NCBI GenBank assembly: GCA_964446235.1
Contig: CAYUNW010000002.1
Coordinates: 77,454-141,453 of the forward strand
Origin: CAYUNW01 sp964446235
GTDB taxonomy: Bacteria > Patescibacteriota > Microgenomatia > 2-02-FULL-39-11
Direction: 5' to 3'
Length of the DNA: 64,000 bases
A program made the position numbers and the translations under genes. The notes under the pieces are model-generated. The model saw only the letters and a list, made by a program, of their open reading frames with translations. It was not told where the DNA came from and ran no database searches. Positions 17,163-26,203 of the stretch are shown here, piece by piece (position 1 is the stretch's first letter; the number at the start of each line of letters is the position of its first letter).

Positions 17163-17765
17163 TCATTGACTCTTTTTTACATCAATATATTCATCAAAAT
17201 ATTTGGAAATTTCCAACCAATCTTCCATGCGATGAACGTTGGAACCTAATTCAACGCGATTCCAAGGTCTATCCAAAAGTAAAACAGGAACTGATAAATT
17301 CTTTGAAATTTCAGGACTATCTTCAATCATCAAACCTATTCTTTGGGTTATTACAATATTTTTTTTAAATTCTGAATCGGATAATACTGACTTCTGCATA
17401 TATAAACTGCAATTATCATGCCAAAAACTATTTTCTTTTAACCATTTTTCGGTCACTTTCTGACCGGTTTGAGGTCTTGCGGTAATATAATTTATATAAA
17501 AGCCTCGTTTAAGCCAATTTAAAATTACATTTGACGCCATTTCGTATGGTTTAATATTCAAAGCAAATTCTTCGGTTTCGATAATCTGATATACAAAATC
17601 TCTGGCTTTTTTATATTCTACACCGCTATGTCTTTCTAAATAATAGAAATCGGTTAATTGATCAAATTTCAGGTTGGTGTTGAATTTTTGGTTGAAGATT
17701 TCAATATAGGAAACATATGTATCTGCTAATACATTATCAATATCGATCCCTATCCGTAATTTCAT
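17163..17765 (-). CDS. HAD-fold 5'-nucleotidase-like protein (NT5C type)
   Basis: The 200-residue protein starts with GIDIDNVLADT (motif I, the DxDxV/T aspartates as nucleophile and acid), has ITARP as motif II and LMIEDSPEI as motif IV with acidic residues. This layout fits the NT5C/YqfW-like branch of the HAD superfamily, which dephosphorylates deoxynucleoside monophosphates or related small phosphates. A role in nucleotide pool balance is likely but not shown. It sits 10 bp downstream of cysS. Confidence 0.8.
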   Translation of the reverse strand: MKLRIGIDIDNVLADTYVSYIEIFNQKFNTNLKFDQLTDFYYLERHSGVEYKKARDFVYQIIETEEFALNIKPYEMASNVILNWLKRGFYINYITARPQTGQKVTEKWLKENSFWHDNCSLYMQKSVLSDSEFKKNIVITQRIGLMIEDSPEISKNLSVPVLLLDRPWNRVELGSNVHRMEDWLEISKYFDEYIDVKKSQ

Positions 17766-17775
17766 ATCTTAAATA

Positions 17776-19203
17776 TCATTTCGGTTTTACCAATGGTCCA
17801 AATTTTGTATCTTCTACAATAAAACCGAGTTTTTCGATTTCTTTTCGTATTTTATCAGCACCCTTATAATCTTTGAGACTGCGGAATTCCTCTCTTTCTT
17901 TAACCAACTTTTTGACGTTTTCATCATAATTGACAGTTTTTTCGATTTCAATTTTGTTCAAATTCAATCCCATTATTTCATCAAAATAGTATATTAAATC
18001 TAGTTTATCAGTTGGAGGTATATTGCTTTTTAAAACTTTCCATAGTACTGCCAACGCAATTGGAGTGTTAAGGTCATTATTGACTGCTTCCTTGAATTGA
18101 TTGCGAAAATTATCAACTTTTTCGATCTTTTCATTGGAAATATTTATTCTGGTTTTATCATGAATTTCTTTCTTTAAGGTAATAAGTTGAGATTTAAGCT
18201 CTGTATATGCATTTTGGGCTGCAATGATTCCTTCCCAGGTAAAATTGAGCTGAGTCCGGTAATGAGCCGTTAAAAAAAGATATCTTAAACTTATTGGATT
18301 TAATTTTTTTTCTTCCAAATCCTTTACACGATAAAAATTATGTAAAGATTTGCTCATTTTTTCTCCTTGAACAAGCAAGTGTTCCCCATGCAGCCAGTAT
18401 TTGACAAAAGGTTTATCTGTAGCGGCTTCTGATTGGGCTATTTCGTTGCTATGATGTATAGCTATATGATCCACGCCACCGGAATGAATATCAAAATAAT
18501 TACCGAGAAATTTCATACTCATAGCCGAACACTCAATATGCCACCCGGGAAATCCTATTCCCCAAGGGCTATCCCATTCCATCTGTCGATTTTTATCTTT
18601 TGGTGAAAATTTCCAAAGGGCAAAATCGGTAATATTCTTTTTACCCTGGACAATTTCAATCCTCTTCCCTGCTATCAGATTTTTCTTAAGATCCTTCAAA
18701 TTTCTTCCTGTTAATTTTCCATAAGAAGTATATTTTGAGGTGTCAAAATAGATTCCATCTGCTAATTTGTAAGTATAACCTTTTGTTTCTAATGCTTTTA
18801 TCAATTCAATCATTTCCGGTATATAATCCGTAGCCTTGCATACAATATCCGGTTTATTTATATTCAATTTAACCAGCATACTGAAAAAATCATCAGTATA
18901 AAATTTGGCTAATTCCCAGACAGATTTTTTATCCCTTTGTGCACTTTTTTCCATCTTATCTTCACCGCTGTCAGCATCACTTGTCAAATGACCAACGTCG
19001 GTAATATTCATTACCCATTTCACCTTATAACCGTTAAAAATTAGCGTTCTATACAATATATCGTTAAAGACATATGTACGGGCATGCCCGATATGAGCAT
19101 AATCATATACAGTAGGTCCACAGGAATAAAAACCGATATCGGGAGGTGATATTGGTTTTAATTCTTCTATTTTTTTTGTTAAGGTATTGAAAATATATAT
19201 CAT
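17776..19203 (-). CDS. cysS: Cysteinyl-tRNA synthetase
   Basis: From the ATG at 19203 the product is 475 residues. Zinc ligands are visible (Cys in YSCGPTVYD, Cys in WHIECSAM, His in AIHHSNE), with the class I HIGH-like AHIGHART and the KMSKS loop in GEKMSKSLHN. The C-terminal helical part (about 350-475) has a normal length. A GTG nine bases upstream is possible, but GTGAAAG there looks more like part of the ribosome site. It follows the 168-residue unknown gene without a gap. Confidence 0.96.
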   Translation of the reverse strand: MIYIFNTLTKKIEELKPISPPDIGFYSCGPTVYDYAHIGHARTYVFNDILYRTLIFNGYKVKWVMNITDVGHLTSDADSGEDKMEKSAQRDKKSVWELAKFYTDDFFSMLVKLNINKPDIVCKATDYIPEMIELIKALETKGYTYKLADGIYFDTSKYTSYGKLTGRNLKDLKKNLIAGKRIEIVQGKKNITDFALWKFSPKDKNRQMEWDSPWGIGFPGWHIECSAMSMKFLGNYFDIHSGGVDHIAIHHSNEIAQSEAATDKPFVKYWLHGEHLLVQGEKMSKSLHNFYRVKDLEEKKLNPISLRYLFLTAHYRTQLNFTWEGIIAAQNAYTELKSQLITLKKEIHDKTRINISNEKIEKVDNFRNQFKEAVNNDLNTPIALAVLWKVLKSNIPPTDKLDLIYYFDEIMGLNLNKIEIEKTVNYDENVKKLVKEREEFRSLKDYKGADKIRKEIEKLGFIVEDTKFGPLVKPK

Positions 19204-19212
19204 AACTTTCAC

Positions 19213-19719
19213 TTAACCGGATTTGGTATCCTTTTTCATGCCTTCAAATCCTTGCTGAGCAGATTTTTTCTTTCTGGCAAACAAGGATCCTCTTGCTTGT
19301 TTACCGGAAGGTGCGGCGATAGTTTGTTGTTTTTTTTGAGCTTCAATAGCTTGAGCTTTTTTTTCTTCCATCTCCCGAACCGTTATTTCATACGGTCTAG
19401 GTTGGGCAGTTTGCGGGATGGGACGCATATGCATAGGAACAGTTGTTTTTAGTAAATTTCTTGCCTCATCAATTTCTTTTTGATCTTTTATACCCAATTC
19501 CTGCTTTTTTCTGGCAATTTCTTCTTCGGATGTATTTTTTGATAAATTTTTCAAATATTCTGAGAATTCATTTCGGTTTGAACTGGAAGTATTTGTCCCA
19601 ATTGCCTGCTCTATAATTTTACCGGGGCTGACAATAGACGCTGCTTGTTTTGTTGTATCTTTAACAACTTCCAAACTTCCTTCTAAGAATTTTTTTGTGA
19701 TATTTTTGATTTTTATCAT
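19213..19719 (-). CDS. Unknown charged protein
   Basis: The 168-residue product has no signal peptide or membrane segment. It has a helical N-terminal part, a helical middle (EEEIARKKQELGIKDQKEIDEA), a PMHMRPIPQTAQPRPYEITVREM segment and a Gln/Lys-rich C-terminus ending in a basic patch. I do not recognise it as a named family with confidence. Its ATG overlaps the stop of the MIP18-like gene (TGATG), and cysS follows, so it is expressed together with tRNA charging and Fe-S related genes. Confidence 0.6.
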   Translation of the reverse strand: MIKIKNITKKFLEGSLEVVKDTTKQAASIVSPGKIIEQAIGTNTSSSNRNEFSEYLKNLSKNTSEEEIARKKQELGIKDQKEIDEARNLLKTTVPMHMRPIPQTAQPRPYEITVREMEEKKAQAIEAQKKQQTIAAPSGKQARGSLFARKKKSAQQGFEGMKKDTKSG

Positions 19720-20060
19720 CAGATATAACCTAACTTTATTTTTGCTTTATCACTGATTAAATCTAAATTCCATGGCGGATCGAATGTTAACTCTACCTGA
19801 ACATCCGTTATCCCTTTTACTTTTAAAAGTCTGGATTTTATTGGCTGGGCAATAAGATCAAAAAGCGGACAACCCATCGTAGTTAATGTCATCAGAACTG
19901 TCACTTTCCCTTTTTTATCTATTGATATATCATAGACAAGCCCCAAATCTACAATTGAAATATTTAATTCGGGATCTAGTACTTTTTGGGTTTCTTTCCA
20001 TAATAATTTTGTTAATGGATTATCTTTTTGTTTTTTGATTTTTGTTTTTTGATTTTTCAT
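19719..20060 (-). CDS. MIP18/DUF59-family metal-sulfur cluster assembly protein
   Basis: The 113-residue protein contains DPELNISIVDLGLVYDISID and MTLTTMGCPLFDLI, the two hallmark blocks of the MIP18 (SufT/PaaD-like) family; the conserved cysteine lies in MGCP. Such proteins help mature Fe-S proteins. The rest of a Suf system is not in this window. Start and stop overlap those of recR and the next gene, so three genes are translationally coupled. Confidence 0.88.
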   Translation of the reverse strand: MKNQKTKIKKQKDNPLTKLLWKETQKVLDPELNISIVDLGLVYDISIDKKGKVTVLMTLTTMGCPLFDLIAQPIKSRLLKVKGITDVQVELTFDPPWNLDLISDKAKIKLGYI

Positions 20061-20683
20061 CAGTATTCCCTTCTTCCTTCCAGAGCTTTTTGTAAAGTCA
20101 CCTCATCAGCATATTCGACATCCCCGCCAACAGGCAAACCGTGCGCAAGTCTGGTAATCTTGAAATTTTGGTATTTCGTATTACTTTCCGTAAAATTTCT
20201 AATTTCTCTTCTAATATACATTGCGGTGGCTTCCCCTTCCATATTTGAATTGGTAGCCAAAAGAATCTCCTTGATTTCCCCTCTTTTTATTCTGGCTATC
20301 AGTTCACTGATTCTAATCTCATCCGGTCCGATATTATTCAAAGGGTTAATTGCGCCATGAAGTACATGATATAAACCAAAAAATTTATTAGTTCTTTCTA
20401 AGGATAAAATGTCTATTGGTTGCTCTACTACACATACAATCGACCTGTCCCTGTCCGGATTGGCACAGATTACACAGGGATTCTGTTCTGATATATTGAA
20501 ACACACTTCACAAGTAGTCGTAAAAATCTTTAAATTCTTAACTGCCTGGGAAAAGTTATCCAATTCTTTTTGCGGAACATGTAATAAATAAAATGTTAAC
20601 CTCCCGGCTGTTTTTGGTCCTATCCCGGGTAATTTCTGAAAATGTTCGATTAAAGTACTTACGGCTCGTGGAAGTATCCTCAT
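20060..20683 (-). CDS. recR: Recombination mediator RecR
   Basis: The 207-residue protein has the N-terminal helix-hairpin-helix (FQKLPGIGPKTAGRLTFYLL), the C4 zinc finger (CEVCFNISEQNPCVICANP) and the Toprim domain (VEQPIDILSLERT, LLATNSNMEGEATAMYI). It loads RecA on single-stranded gaps with RecO/RecF. In many bacteria it follows ybaB and dnaX; here those two lie about 7 kb upstream, with the Prs, sulfur and SAH genes in between. Confidence 0.96.
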   Translation of the reverse strand: MRILPRAVSTLIEHFQKLPGIGPKTAGRLTFYLLHVPQKELDNFSQAVKNLKIFTTTCEVCFNISEQNPCVICANPDRDRSIVCVVEQPIDILSLERTNKFFGLYHVLHGAINPLNNIGPDEIRISELIARIKRGEIKEILLATNSNMEGEATAMYIRREIRNFTESNTKYQNFKITRLAHGLPVGGDVEYADEVTLQKALEGRREY

Positions 20684-20689
20684 AGTTAA

Positions 20690-21598
20690 TTATTTTATAT
20701 ATTTTTGAATCTCTGAGGCTAAAAGTTTGGCGATTGGAAATATTTTCAACTTGGGAAATTTCAGTTGATCTGACAAGGGTATTGTATCGGATACCCAAAC
20801 TGCATCCAATTCACTGTCCTGCAGAATTTTATCAGATCCACCGACAAAATCTGCATGAACCGCTGCTGCGATAACTTTTTTAGCTCCATGTGATTTCAAT
20901 AAATACGCTGCATTTACCAAAGTACCACCGGTTACAATTACATCATCGATTATTAATGCTGTTTTATTTTGTATATCTCCGACAATTCTCATTGATAATA
21001 TTGAATGCGGTTTGGACAAATCACGTTTTTTTTCTATCAAGGCTAAAGGTAAATCCAATTTTTCTGCAAATTTTTGCGCCCTTTTCAGGGCACCGGCATC
21101 GGGCGTCACCACCACTACATCTCTCCTTATTTTTTCTACCTCAGGAATAAAAATGTCCGATCCGTTTAAGTGAACTACAGGAATTTTAAAAAATCCTAAA
21201 ATTGCTTCGTTATGAAGCTCGATAGTTATCAATTTAGTAAATCCGACTGATTCGATTAGTTTGGCTACTACCTGAGCCGAAAGACACTCTCCTTGACGGT
21301 GTACCCTATCCTGTCTGGCATAAGCATGATATGGTAAAACAGCGATGATTTTTTGAGCCTCACCACGATTGGCAGCATCTCCCATTAGTAATAATTCCAT
21401 TAAATTTTCATCGACTGGATTTGAAAGCGCTTGGATTATAAAAATGTTTTTACTTTCAACATCTTCTTCAATACGTACACGGCATTCACTATCTGCAAAT
21501 CTGATAATTTCAACTCTCCCTAATTTTTTACCTAAATTATGAGCAATCTGTTCGGACAGCGTACGATTGGAATTTCCGGAGAAAATATAATCTGACAT
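20690..21598 (-). CDS. prs: Ribose-phosphate pyrophosphokinase
   Basis: The 302-residue protein has all Prs landmarks: DAANRGEAQKIIAVLPYHAYARQDR (flexible loop and ATP site; the common RASA is replaced by AANR), the pyrophosphate loop VVTPDAGALKRAQ and the ribose-5-phosphate loop IIDDVIVTGGTL. It makes PRPP, which the salvage phosphoribosyltransferases need. The start lies behind TTGAAA-17-CATAAT, with seven bases between the -10 and the ATG, which suggests a leaderless message. RecR follows after six bases. Confidence 0.95.
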   Translation of the reverse strand: MSDYIFSGNSNRTLSEQIAHNLGKKLGRVEIIRFADSECRVRIEEDVESKNIFIIQALSNPVDENLMELLLMGDAANRGEAQKIIAVLPYHAYARQDRVHRQGECLSAQVVAKLIESVGFTKLITIELHNEAILGFFKIPVVHLNGSDIFIPEVEKIRRDVVVVTPDAGALKRAQKFAEKLDLPLALIEKKRDLSKPHSILSMRIVGDIQNKTALIIDDVIVTGGTLVNAAYLLKSHGAKKVIAAAVHADFVGGSDKILQDSELDAVWVSDTIPLSDQLKFPKLKIFPIAKLLASEIQKYIK

Positions 21599-21605
21599 TT
21601 ATATT

Positions 21606-21634
21606 ATTATGCGTGATATTATAATAATTTTCAA
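21606..21634 (-). promoter_or_regulatory. Promoter of prs-recR-...-cysS
   Basis: TTGAAA (21634-21629) and CATAAT (21611-21606) are 17 bp apart on the minus strand. The ATG of prs starts seven bases after the -10. Confidence 0.65.
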
Positions 21635-21657
21635 GATTTGATAATTTAGAATTAAAT

Positions 21658-22815
21658 TTATTCTATCGATTTAAAAGCGTACTGAAGATCGGATAACAAA
21701 TCATCAGCATCCTCAATACCTATGGATAATCTTATAAACGAATCTGATAGTCCGATTTTTTTTCTGACTGATTTCGGTACCGAAGCATGAGTCATGCTGG
21801 CAGGATGTTCAATTAATGACTCCACCGCTCCAAGACTTTCTGCAATTGATATCAGTTTAAGTGATTGCAGGAATTTTATACTTTCCTTCATGCCAGTATT
21901 AAGTTCAAATGATACCATACCTCCAAAACCCGTCATCTGTTTATCAGCAATTTTATAACCCGGATGTGTTTTGAGCATTGGGTAGTATATTTTTTTTACT
22001 AGTTTTTGTGATAGAAGAAATGATACAATTTTTTTTGCATTTTCCTGATGTTTTTGCATCCTAATAGCCAAAGTTTTAATACCTTTAAGTATTTGATAAC
22101 TATCAAAAGGGGAAAGTATAGCACCTACGGCATTTTGCAAAAACTTTAATCTGCCAGCCAGAATATCATTGTTTATCATGATACAACCTCCTACCACGTC
22201 ACTATGGCCGCCAATATATTTAGTCATTGAGTGAAGTGAAATATCGGCACCTAATTTCAAAGGTTTCTGAAAATACGGTGAGGCAAATGTATTATCTACT
22301 ACTGTTAAAATATTTTTAGTTTTGACATAGTTTGTTATAGATTTGATATCTACTATTTTCAGAAGTGGATTTGTCGGGGTTTCAATCCACAACATTTTTG
22401 TGTCATCTAATGATCTTTTATTTAGATCTTTATAATCACTGAAGTTCAAATACTCAATTCGCAAACCGAAATTTGTAAAAACTTGGCTGAATAATCTTCT
22501 GGTACCACCGTAGACATCATCTATAGAAATTATTTTATCTCCTGACTTTAACAGCATAAGACAATTACTTATTGCCGCCAACCCTGATGAATAGGCAAAT
22601 GCATATTTTGCATCTTCCAACCCGGCCAGGTTTTTTTCTAAAGCATCTCTGGTAGGATTACCGCTTCTTGAATATTCATATCCGTTTGTCGGTTTATCCA
22701 CTTTCAATCTGGCAAAAGTGGTAGAAAGATGTATGGGCACAGTCACGTCACCGAATGCTCCCTGTTTGAAAATAGGTTTCTGACCCAAATGAATAGTTTT
22801 ACTAGCAAATTTCAT
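21658..22815 (-). CDS. Cystathionine gamma-lyase/synthase family PLP enzyme
   Basis: The 385-residue protein is a member of the Cys/Met-metabolism PLP family: YEYSRSGNPTRDALEKNLA, then the PLP lysine at residue 199 in SLHSMTKYIGGHSD, and EHPASMTHASVP near the C-terminus. Next to a cystathionine beta-synthase it most likely acts as cystathionine gamma-lyase, splitting cystathionine into cysteine, 2-oxobutyrate and ammonia. A gamma-synthase role cannot be ruled out from sequence. It starts right after the beta-synthase stop with one base between, so the two form an operon. Confidence 0.93.
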   Translation of the reverse strand: MKFASKTIHLGQKPIFKQGAFGDVTVPIHLSTTFARLKVDKPTNGYEYSRSGNPTRDALEKNLAGLEDAKYAFAYSSGLAAISNCLMLLKSGDKIISIDDVYGGTRRLFSQVFTNFGLRIEYLNFSDYKDLNKRSLDDTKMLWIETPTNPLLKIVDIKSITNYVKTKNILTVVDNTFASPYFQKPLKLGADISLHSMTKYIGGHSDVVGGCIMINNDILAGRLKFLQNAVGAILSPFDSYQILKGIKTLAIRMQKHQENAKKIVSFLLSQKLVKKIYYPMLKTHPGYKIADKQMTGFGGMVSFELNTGMKESIKFLQSLKLISIAESLGAVESLIEHPASMTHASVPKSVRKKIGLSDSFIRLSIGIEDADDLLSDLQYAFKSIE

Positions 22816-22816
22816 T

Positions 22817-23806
22817 TTATTTTTTGCTTCTCCTTTTTTTCAGATATCCGTTATTAATCATCCATTTATTCTGATAAAATTTACTTAAATAATTACGTCC
22901 AGTATCAGGAAGTATAACCACCATTATTCCTTTTTCAATATTTCTGGAATATTTTATAGCTCCGCATAAAGCCAAACCTGATGATCCACCGCTTAAAATA
23001 CCTTCTTTATGCGCCAGATTTCTAGCGGTGATGAAACTTTCTTTATCCGAAACTTTAATTATTTCATCTATGATAGAAAAATCCATAGTATCCGGCATGA
23101 AATCTTCACCTACCCCTTCCACTTTGTATGTTGTTAGAATTTTAGGGATTTTTTTTGTTTTGAAATATTGGTAATAAATTGAACCTACCGGATCAACTCC
23201 GATTATTTTTATTTTTGGGTTTTTTTGCTTCAAATACTTACCCACTCCGCTTATAGTACCTCCAGTTCCCATGGCAATTACTACATGCGTAACTTTTCCT
23301 TCTGTTTGCTGCCAAATTTCCGGACCTGTCTTTTCATAATGTGCCAACGGATTATTTAAGTTTGAGTATTGATCAGGTTTATAGGAGTTTACAATTTCCT
23401 TGGTAAGTTTTTGAGATACCATGTAATAGCTTCTTTCGTCATCCGGTGTGACGGCGGTTGGTGTAACGACTACTTTTGCACCAAACGCTCTTAAAAGATT
23501 TCTTTTATCTTCGCTTTGCTTATCAGGCATGATAAAAACGCATTTATACCCTCTAATCGCCGCTACCATCGCAAGACCTGCGCCTGTATTGCCGCTTGTC
23601 GGTTCAACGATAGTACCTCCCTTTTTTATAAGATTTTTCTTCTCGGCATTGTCTATCAAATAAGACGCAATTCTATCTTTGATACTACCACCGGGATTCA
23701 AAAATTCCAGTTTAGCTAACAAAAGTAAATTCGGGTTTGGATTAAGCTTGTTGATCTTTACCAATGGTGTGTTACCGATAACATCCAATATATTTTCGTA
23801 ATACAT
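22817..23806 (-). CDS. Cystathionine beta-synthase-type PLP enzyme
   Basis: The 329-residue protein has the fold II lysine (Lys43 in GGSIKDRIA), the phosphate loop TSGNTG (70-75) and the substrate loop region GTGGTISGVGKYLK. The blocks NNPLAHYEKTGPEIW, YKVEGVGEDFMP and VVILPDTGRNYLSKF match cystathionine beta-synthase more than O-acetylserine sulfhydrylase. No C-terminal CBS pair is present. Expected reaction: homocysteine plus serine to cystathionine. The start has a very strong AAGGAGGT seven bases upstream, within a leader that can hide it (see 23807-23885). Confidence 0.93.
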   Translation of the reverse strand: MYYENILDVIGNTPLVKINKLNPNPNLLLLAKLEFLNPGGSIKDRIASYLIDNAEKKNLIKKGGTIVEPTSGNTGAGLAMVAAIRGYKCVFIMPDKQSEDKRNLLRAFGAKVVVTPTAVTPDDERSYYMVSQKLTKEIVNSYKPDQYSNLNNPLAHYEKTGPEIWQQTEGKVTHVVIAMGTGGTISGVGKYLKQKNPKIKIIGVDPVGSIYYQYFKTKKIPKILTTYKVEGVGEDFMPDTMDFSIIDEIIKVSDKESFITARNLAHKEGILSGGSSGLALCGAIKYSRNIEKGIMVVILPDTGRNYLSKFYQNKWMINNGYLKKRRSKK

Positions 23807-23885
23807 AAAAAAACCTCCTTATCTTAGGAGGTGTGATTTAAATACTATAAAAACCTCCTAAGGAAAGAAGGCCAAACAACAACAA
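23807..23885 (-). promoter_or_regulatory. Leader of the beta-synthase operon with competing Shine-Dalgarno hairpins
   Basis: In the minus-strand RNA, CTTAGGAGGT (23862-23853) and ACCTCCTAAG (23832-23823) form a perfect 10-bp helix with a 20-nt loop. The same ACCTCCT (23832-23826) can instead pair with AGGAGGT (23819-23813), the true Shine-Dalgarno, leaving a six-base loop. The two states exclude each other: the upstream helix frees the ribosome site, the downstream one hides it. The upstream AGGAGGT has no start codon at a workable distance. No known aptamer class is recognised. Confidence 0.7.
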
Positions 23886-23891
23886 GATATT

Positions 23892-23921
23892 ATTATAGTC
23901 TGCATATCGATTTTCTTAGAA
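23892..23921 (-). promoter_or_regulatory. Probable promoter of the cystathionine operon
   Basis: TATAAT at 23897-23892 on the minus strand, with a weak TTCTAA 18 bp further upstream (23921-23916). It would give a leader of about 80 bases. Confidence 0.5.
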
Positions 23922-23961
23922 TAATGGATATAAATTAAAGTGTCAAGAAGTAATTACAAAA

Positions 23962-24837
23962 TCAACCTTTTACGGCTTCGATTTTGATTTTAGGCAGATC
24001 ATCCCATGGACCATCGACTTTAAAGTCTTCGCTGGCTCTGGCTTGTAGCCTGACAAACTCCAAATAATTTCCTTTTTTGCCTCCTGAAGATCCTTGCAAC
24101 ATACAAAGGTCATATATCTTACCTGAAACACCTTTTATCAAAGTATTTAAGGCAAAATGGGAATAATGGTTCACTGTAACCCTAACCACTTTAGATCTCA
24201 ATACAGATTCTTTCAAATGGCTTTTTTTAATTGTGGTTTTGAGGTTACCATAACCATCAACTGAAGCAAGCATAAAATGAGGTTCGTCCGGTATTTTATT
24301 CAAATCAATCGGATTACCGATTCTTCTAAGATTTCCATTTAGTATGTCCATAGTTGCTTCAGGATAATAATCCCTTGAACGAAATTGGGTACCTACATTG
24401 GGGACTTTGACTTCCCAAAGGCCTTTCAGACGGTGCTTGATAAAAGATAAATTATAGCCTGCGTTCACTACGAATACTGGAATATTATTATCCAGAATCC
24501 CGCAGACAAAATGCTGTCTTTCCTCCCCACTCCAGGCAATATCACCTCTTGGGGCGGTATTGGAAAATACGACAAAATTTTTATGTTCTGAATGCAAACC
24601 TTCCTGGGCAATCCAAAATCCGGTTTCTATTGTGGAAAATCCGAAAACAGGATGGTCAGTCACGCTTCTAAGCTTATTGAGCCTGTCAAATCTGTAAAAA
24701 TGGTTACGTACTTCACTGAATGCGTGGTCCGTAGTGTGACCACCACCATAATCAGCAATAACTTCAATGTGCAAAGATTGAGGTTTAATCCTATCTACAG
24801 GTTTATATAACCAGGATCTTAGCTTATTATTTGACAT
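23962..24837 (-). CDS. SAM hydroxide adenosyltransferase-like (DUF62 family) protein
   Basis: The 291-residue protein follows the DUF62 plan: an N-terminal domain with FVVFSNTAPRGD (88-99) where the family has VVDPGVG, PVFVVNAGYNLSFI where it has VaPDNGLL, FRSRDYYPEA (152-161) where it has FHGRDIFAPAA, and a C-terminal barrel with ASVDGYGNLKTTI (191-203) and GNYLEFVRLQARASEDF. Family members split S-adenosylmethionine into adenosine and methionine, or halogenate it. Here the active-site Asp and His seem to be replaced by Asn/Ser and Arg, so activity is uncertain. It lies just downstream of the SAH hydrolase gene and before the cystathionine genes. Confidence 0.72.
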   Translation of the reverse strand: MSNNKLRSWLYKPVDRIKPQSLHIEVIADYGGGHTTDHAFSEVRNHFYRFDRLNKLRSVTDHPVFGFSTIETGFWIAQEGLHSEHKNFVVFSNTAPRGDIAWSGEERQHFVCGILDNNIPVFVVNAGYNLSFIKHRLKGLWEVKVPNVGTQFRSRDYYPEATMDILNGNLRRIGNPIDLNKIPDEPHFMLASVDGYGNLKTTIKKSHLKESVLRSKVVRVTVNHYSHFALNTLIKGVSGKIYDLCMLQGSSGGKKGNYLEFVRLQARASEDFKVDGPWDDLPKIKIEAVKG

Positions 24838-24923
24838 AAAGATAAACTAAAAAATACTACAATAGAATAAAAATATCAACTCTGTAATTTTTAAATCCTC
24901 TGTAATATACTATAAGGTTAAGG

Positions 24924-26189
24924 TCATGTGCCTTCCCTCCAGGTATTGAGATATTTCTCCTGCTCGCTGGTCAATTCATCAATATTTACTTTTAATTCCT
25001 TCAGTTTCCATCTGGCAATTTCAGCATCCATTTGGGCATCAATTTTATAAACAATTGGTTTTAAACTTTTACGATTTCTAAGTAAAAAATCAACAGCCAG
25101 AATCTGATTAGAAAAACTCATATCCATCACTTCCGCCGGATGCCCTTCGGCTGCAGCCAAATTGATAAGTCTACCCTCTCCTAATACATATCTGACTGTT
25201 TTATCTTTTAAAGTATATTCTTCAACAAATGGTCGGATATATTTTTTGGATATTTTTTCTTTTTCCAATTTATCTAGGGCAATTTCTACATTGAAATGTC
25301 CCGAATTGGCAATAATTGCACCATTTTTCATAAGTTTAATATGTTCAAAAGAAATGACGTTTTTATCACCTGTTAATGTAACAAATATATCACCAACTTT
25401 TGCCGCATTTTTTATCGTATCTACTTTATAACCATCCATTACTGCTTCCAAAGCCTTAATAGGATCTACCTCAGTAACGATAACATTTGAACCCATACCT
25501 CTTGCCCTCATAGCCAAACCCCGTCCGCACCAGCCGTATCCGCAGACCACAAATGTCTTACCGGCTAATAAGATGTTAGTCGCCCTTAAGATTCCATCAA
25601 CGGTTGATTGTCCGGTTCCATAACGATTATCGAAAAGATGCTTTGTATCCGAATCGTTGACCGCAAATACAGGCAATTTCAAAGAACCATTTCTTTCCAT
25701 CGCTTTTAACCTAATCACTCCTGTGGTTGTTTCTTCGCATGAACCAATAATTTCCTTGATTTGATCTTTTCTTTTCGTATGTAATAAAGTAACCAAGTCG
25801 GCCCCGTCATCCAGTGTTATTTGCGGATGATAATCCAGAACGGAATTAAGATGGTTATAATATGTTTTTGTATCTTCACCTTTGATGGCAAATACAGGTA
25901 TATCAAAATCTCTAACCAATGATGCTGCCACATCATCCTGGGTTGATAAGGGATTGCTTGCACATAAATATACTTTTGCTCCGGCTTTTTTCAAGCTTAT
26001 TGCCAAATTTGCAGTTTCGCTTGTCACATGAAGACAGGCTCCGATAATAATATTTTTAAAAGATTTGTTTCTAGCGAATTTTTCTCCTAAAAGCCTAAGA
26101 ACACCCATTGATCTATCCGCCCATAAAATTTTTTCTTTTCCTTTTTTGGATAAGGAAATATCCTTAATATCATATTTTTTGATAGTCAT
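24924..26189 (-). CDS. ahcY: S-adenosylhomocysteine hydrolase
   Basis: The 421-residue protein has the SAHase core: HVTSETANLAISLKKAGAKV with CASNPLSTQDD, substrate contacts in DDGADLVTLLH and EETTTGV, and the NAD-binding GYGWCGRGLAMRARGMG near residue 223. It lacks the inserted segment of some bacterial enzymes, like thermophile types. It turns S-adenosylhomocysteine into adenosine and homocysteine. The kinase gene upstream and the cystathionine genes downstream could use the two products. Confidence 0.96.
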   Translation of the reverse strand: MTIKKYDIKDISLSKKGKEKILWADRSMGVLRLLGEKFARNKSFKNIIIGACLHVTSETANLAISLKKAGAKVYLCASNPLSTQDDVAASLVRDFDIPVFAIKGEDTKTYYNHLNSVLDYHPQITLDDGADLVTLLHTKRKDQIKEIIGSCEETTTGVIRLKAMERNGSLKLPVFAVNDSDTKHLFDNRYGTGQSTVDGILRATNILLAGKTFVVCGYGWCGRGLAMRARGMGSNVIVTEVDPIKALEAVMDGYKVDTIKNAAKVGDIFVTLTGDKNVISFEHIKLMKNGAIIANSGHFNVEIALDKLEKEKISKKYIRPFVEEYTLKDKTVRYVLGEGRLINLAAAEGHPAEVMDMSFSNQILAVDFLLRNRKSLKPIVYKIDAQMDAEIARWKLKELKVNIDELTSEQEKYLNTWREGT

Positions 26190-26203
26190 TTTTTTATAAA
26201 TTT

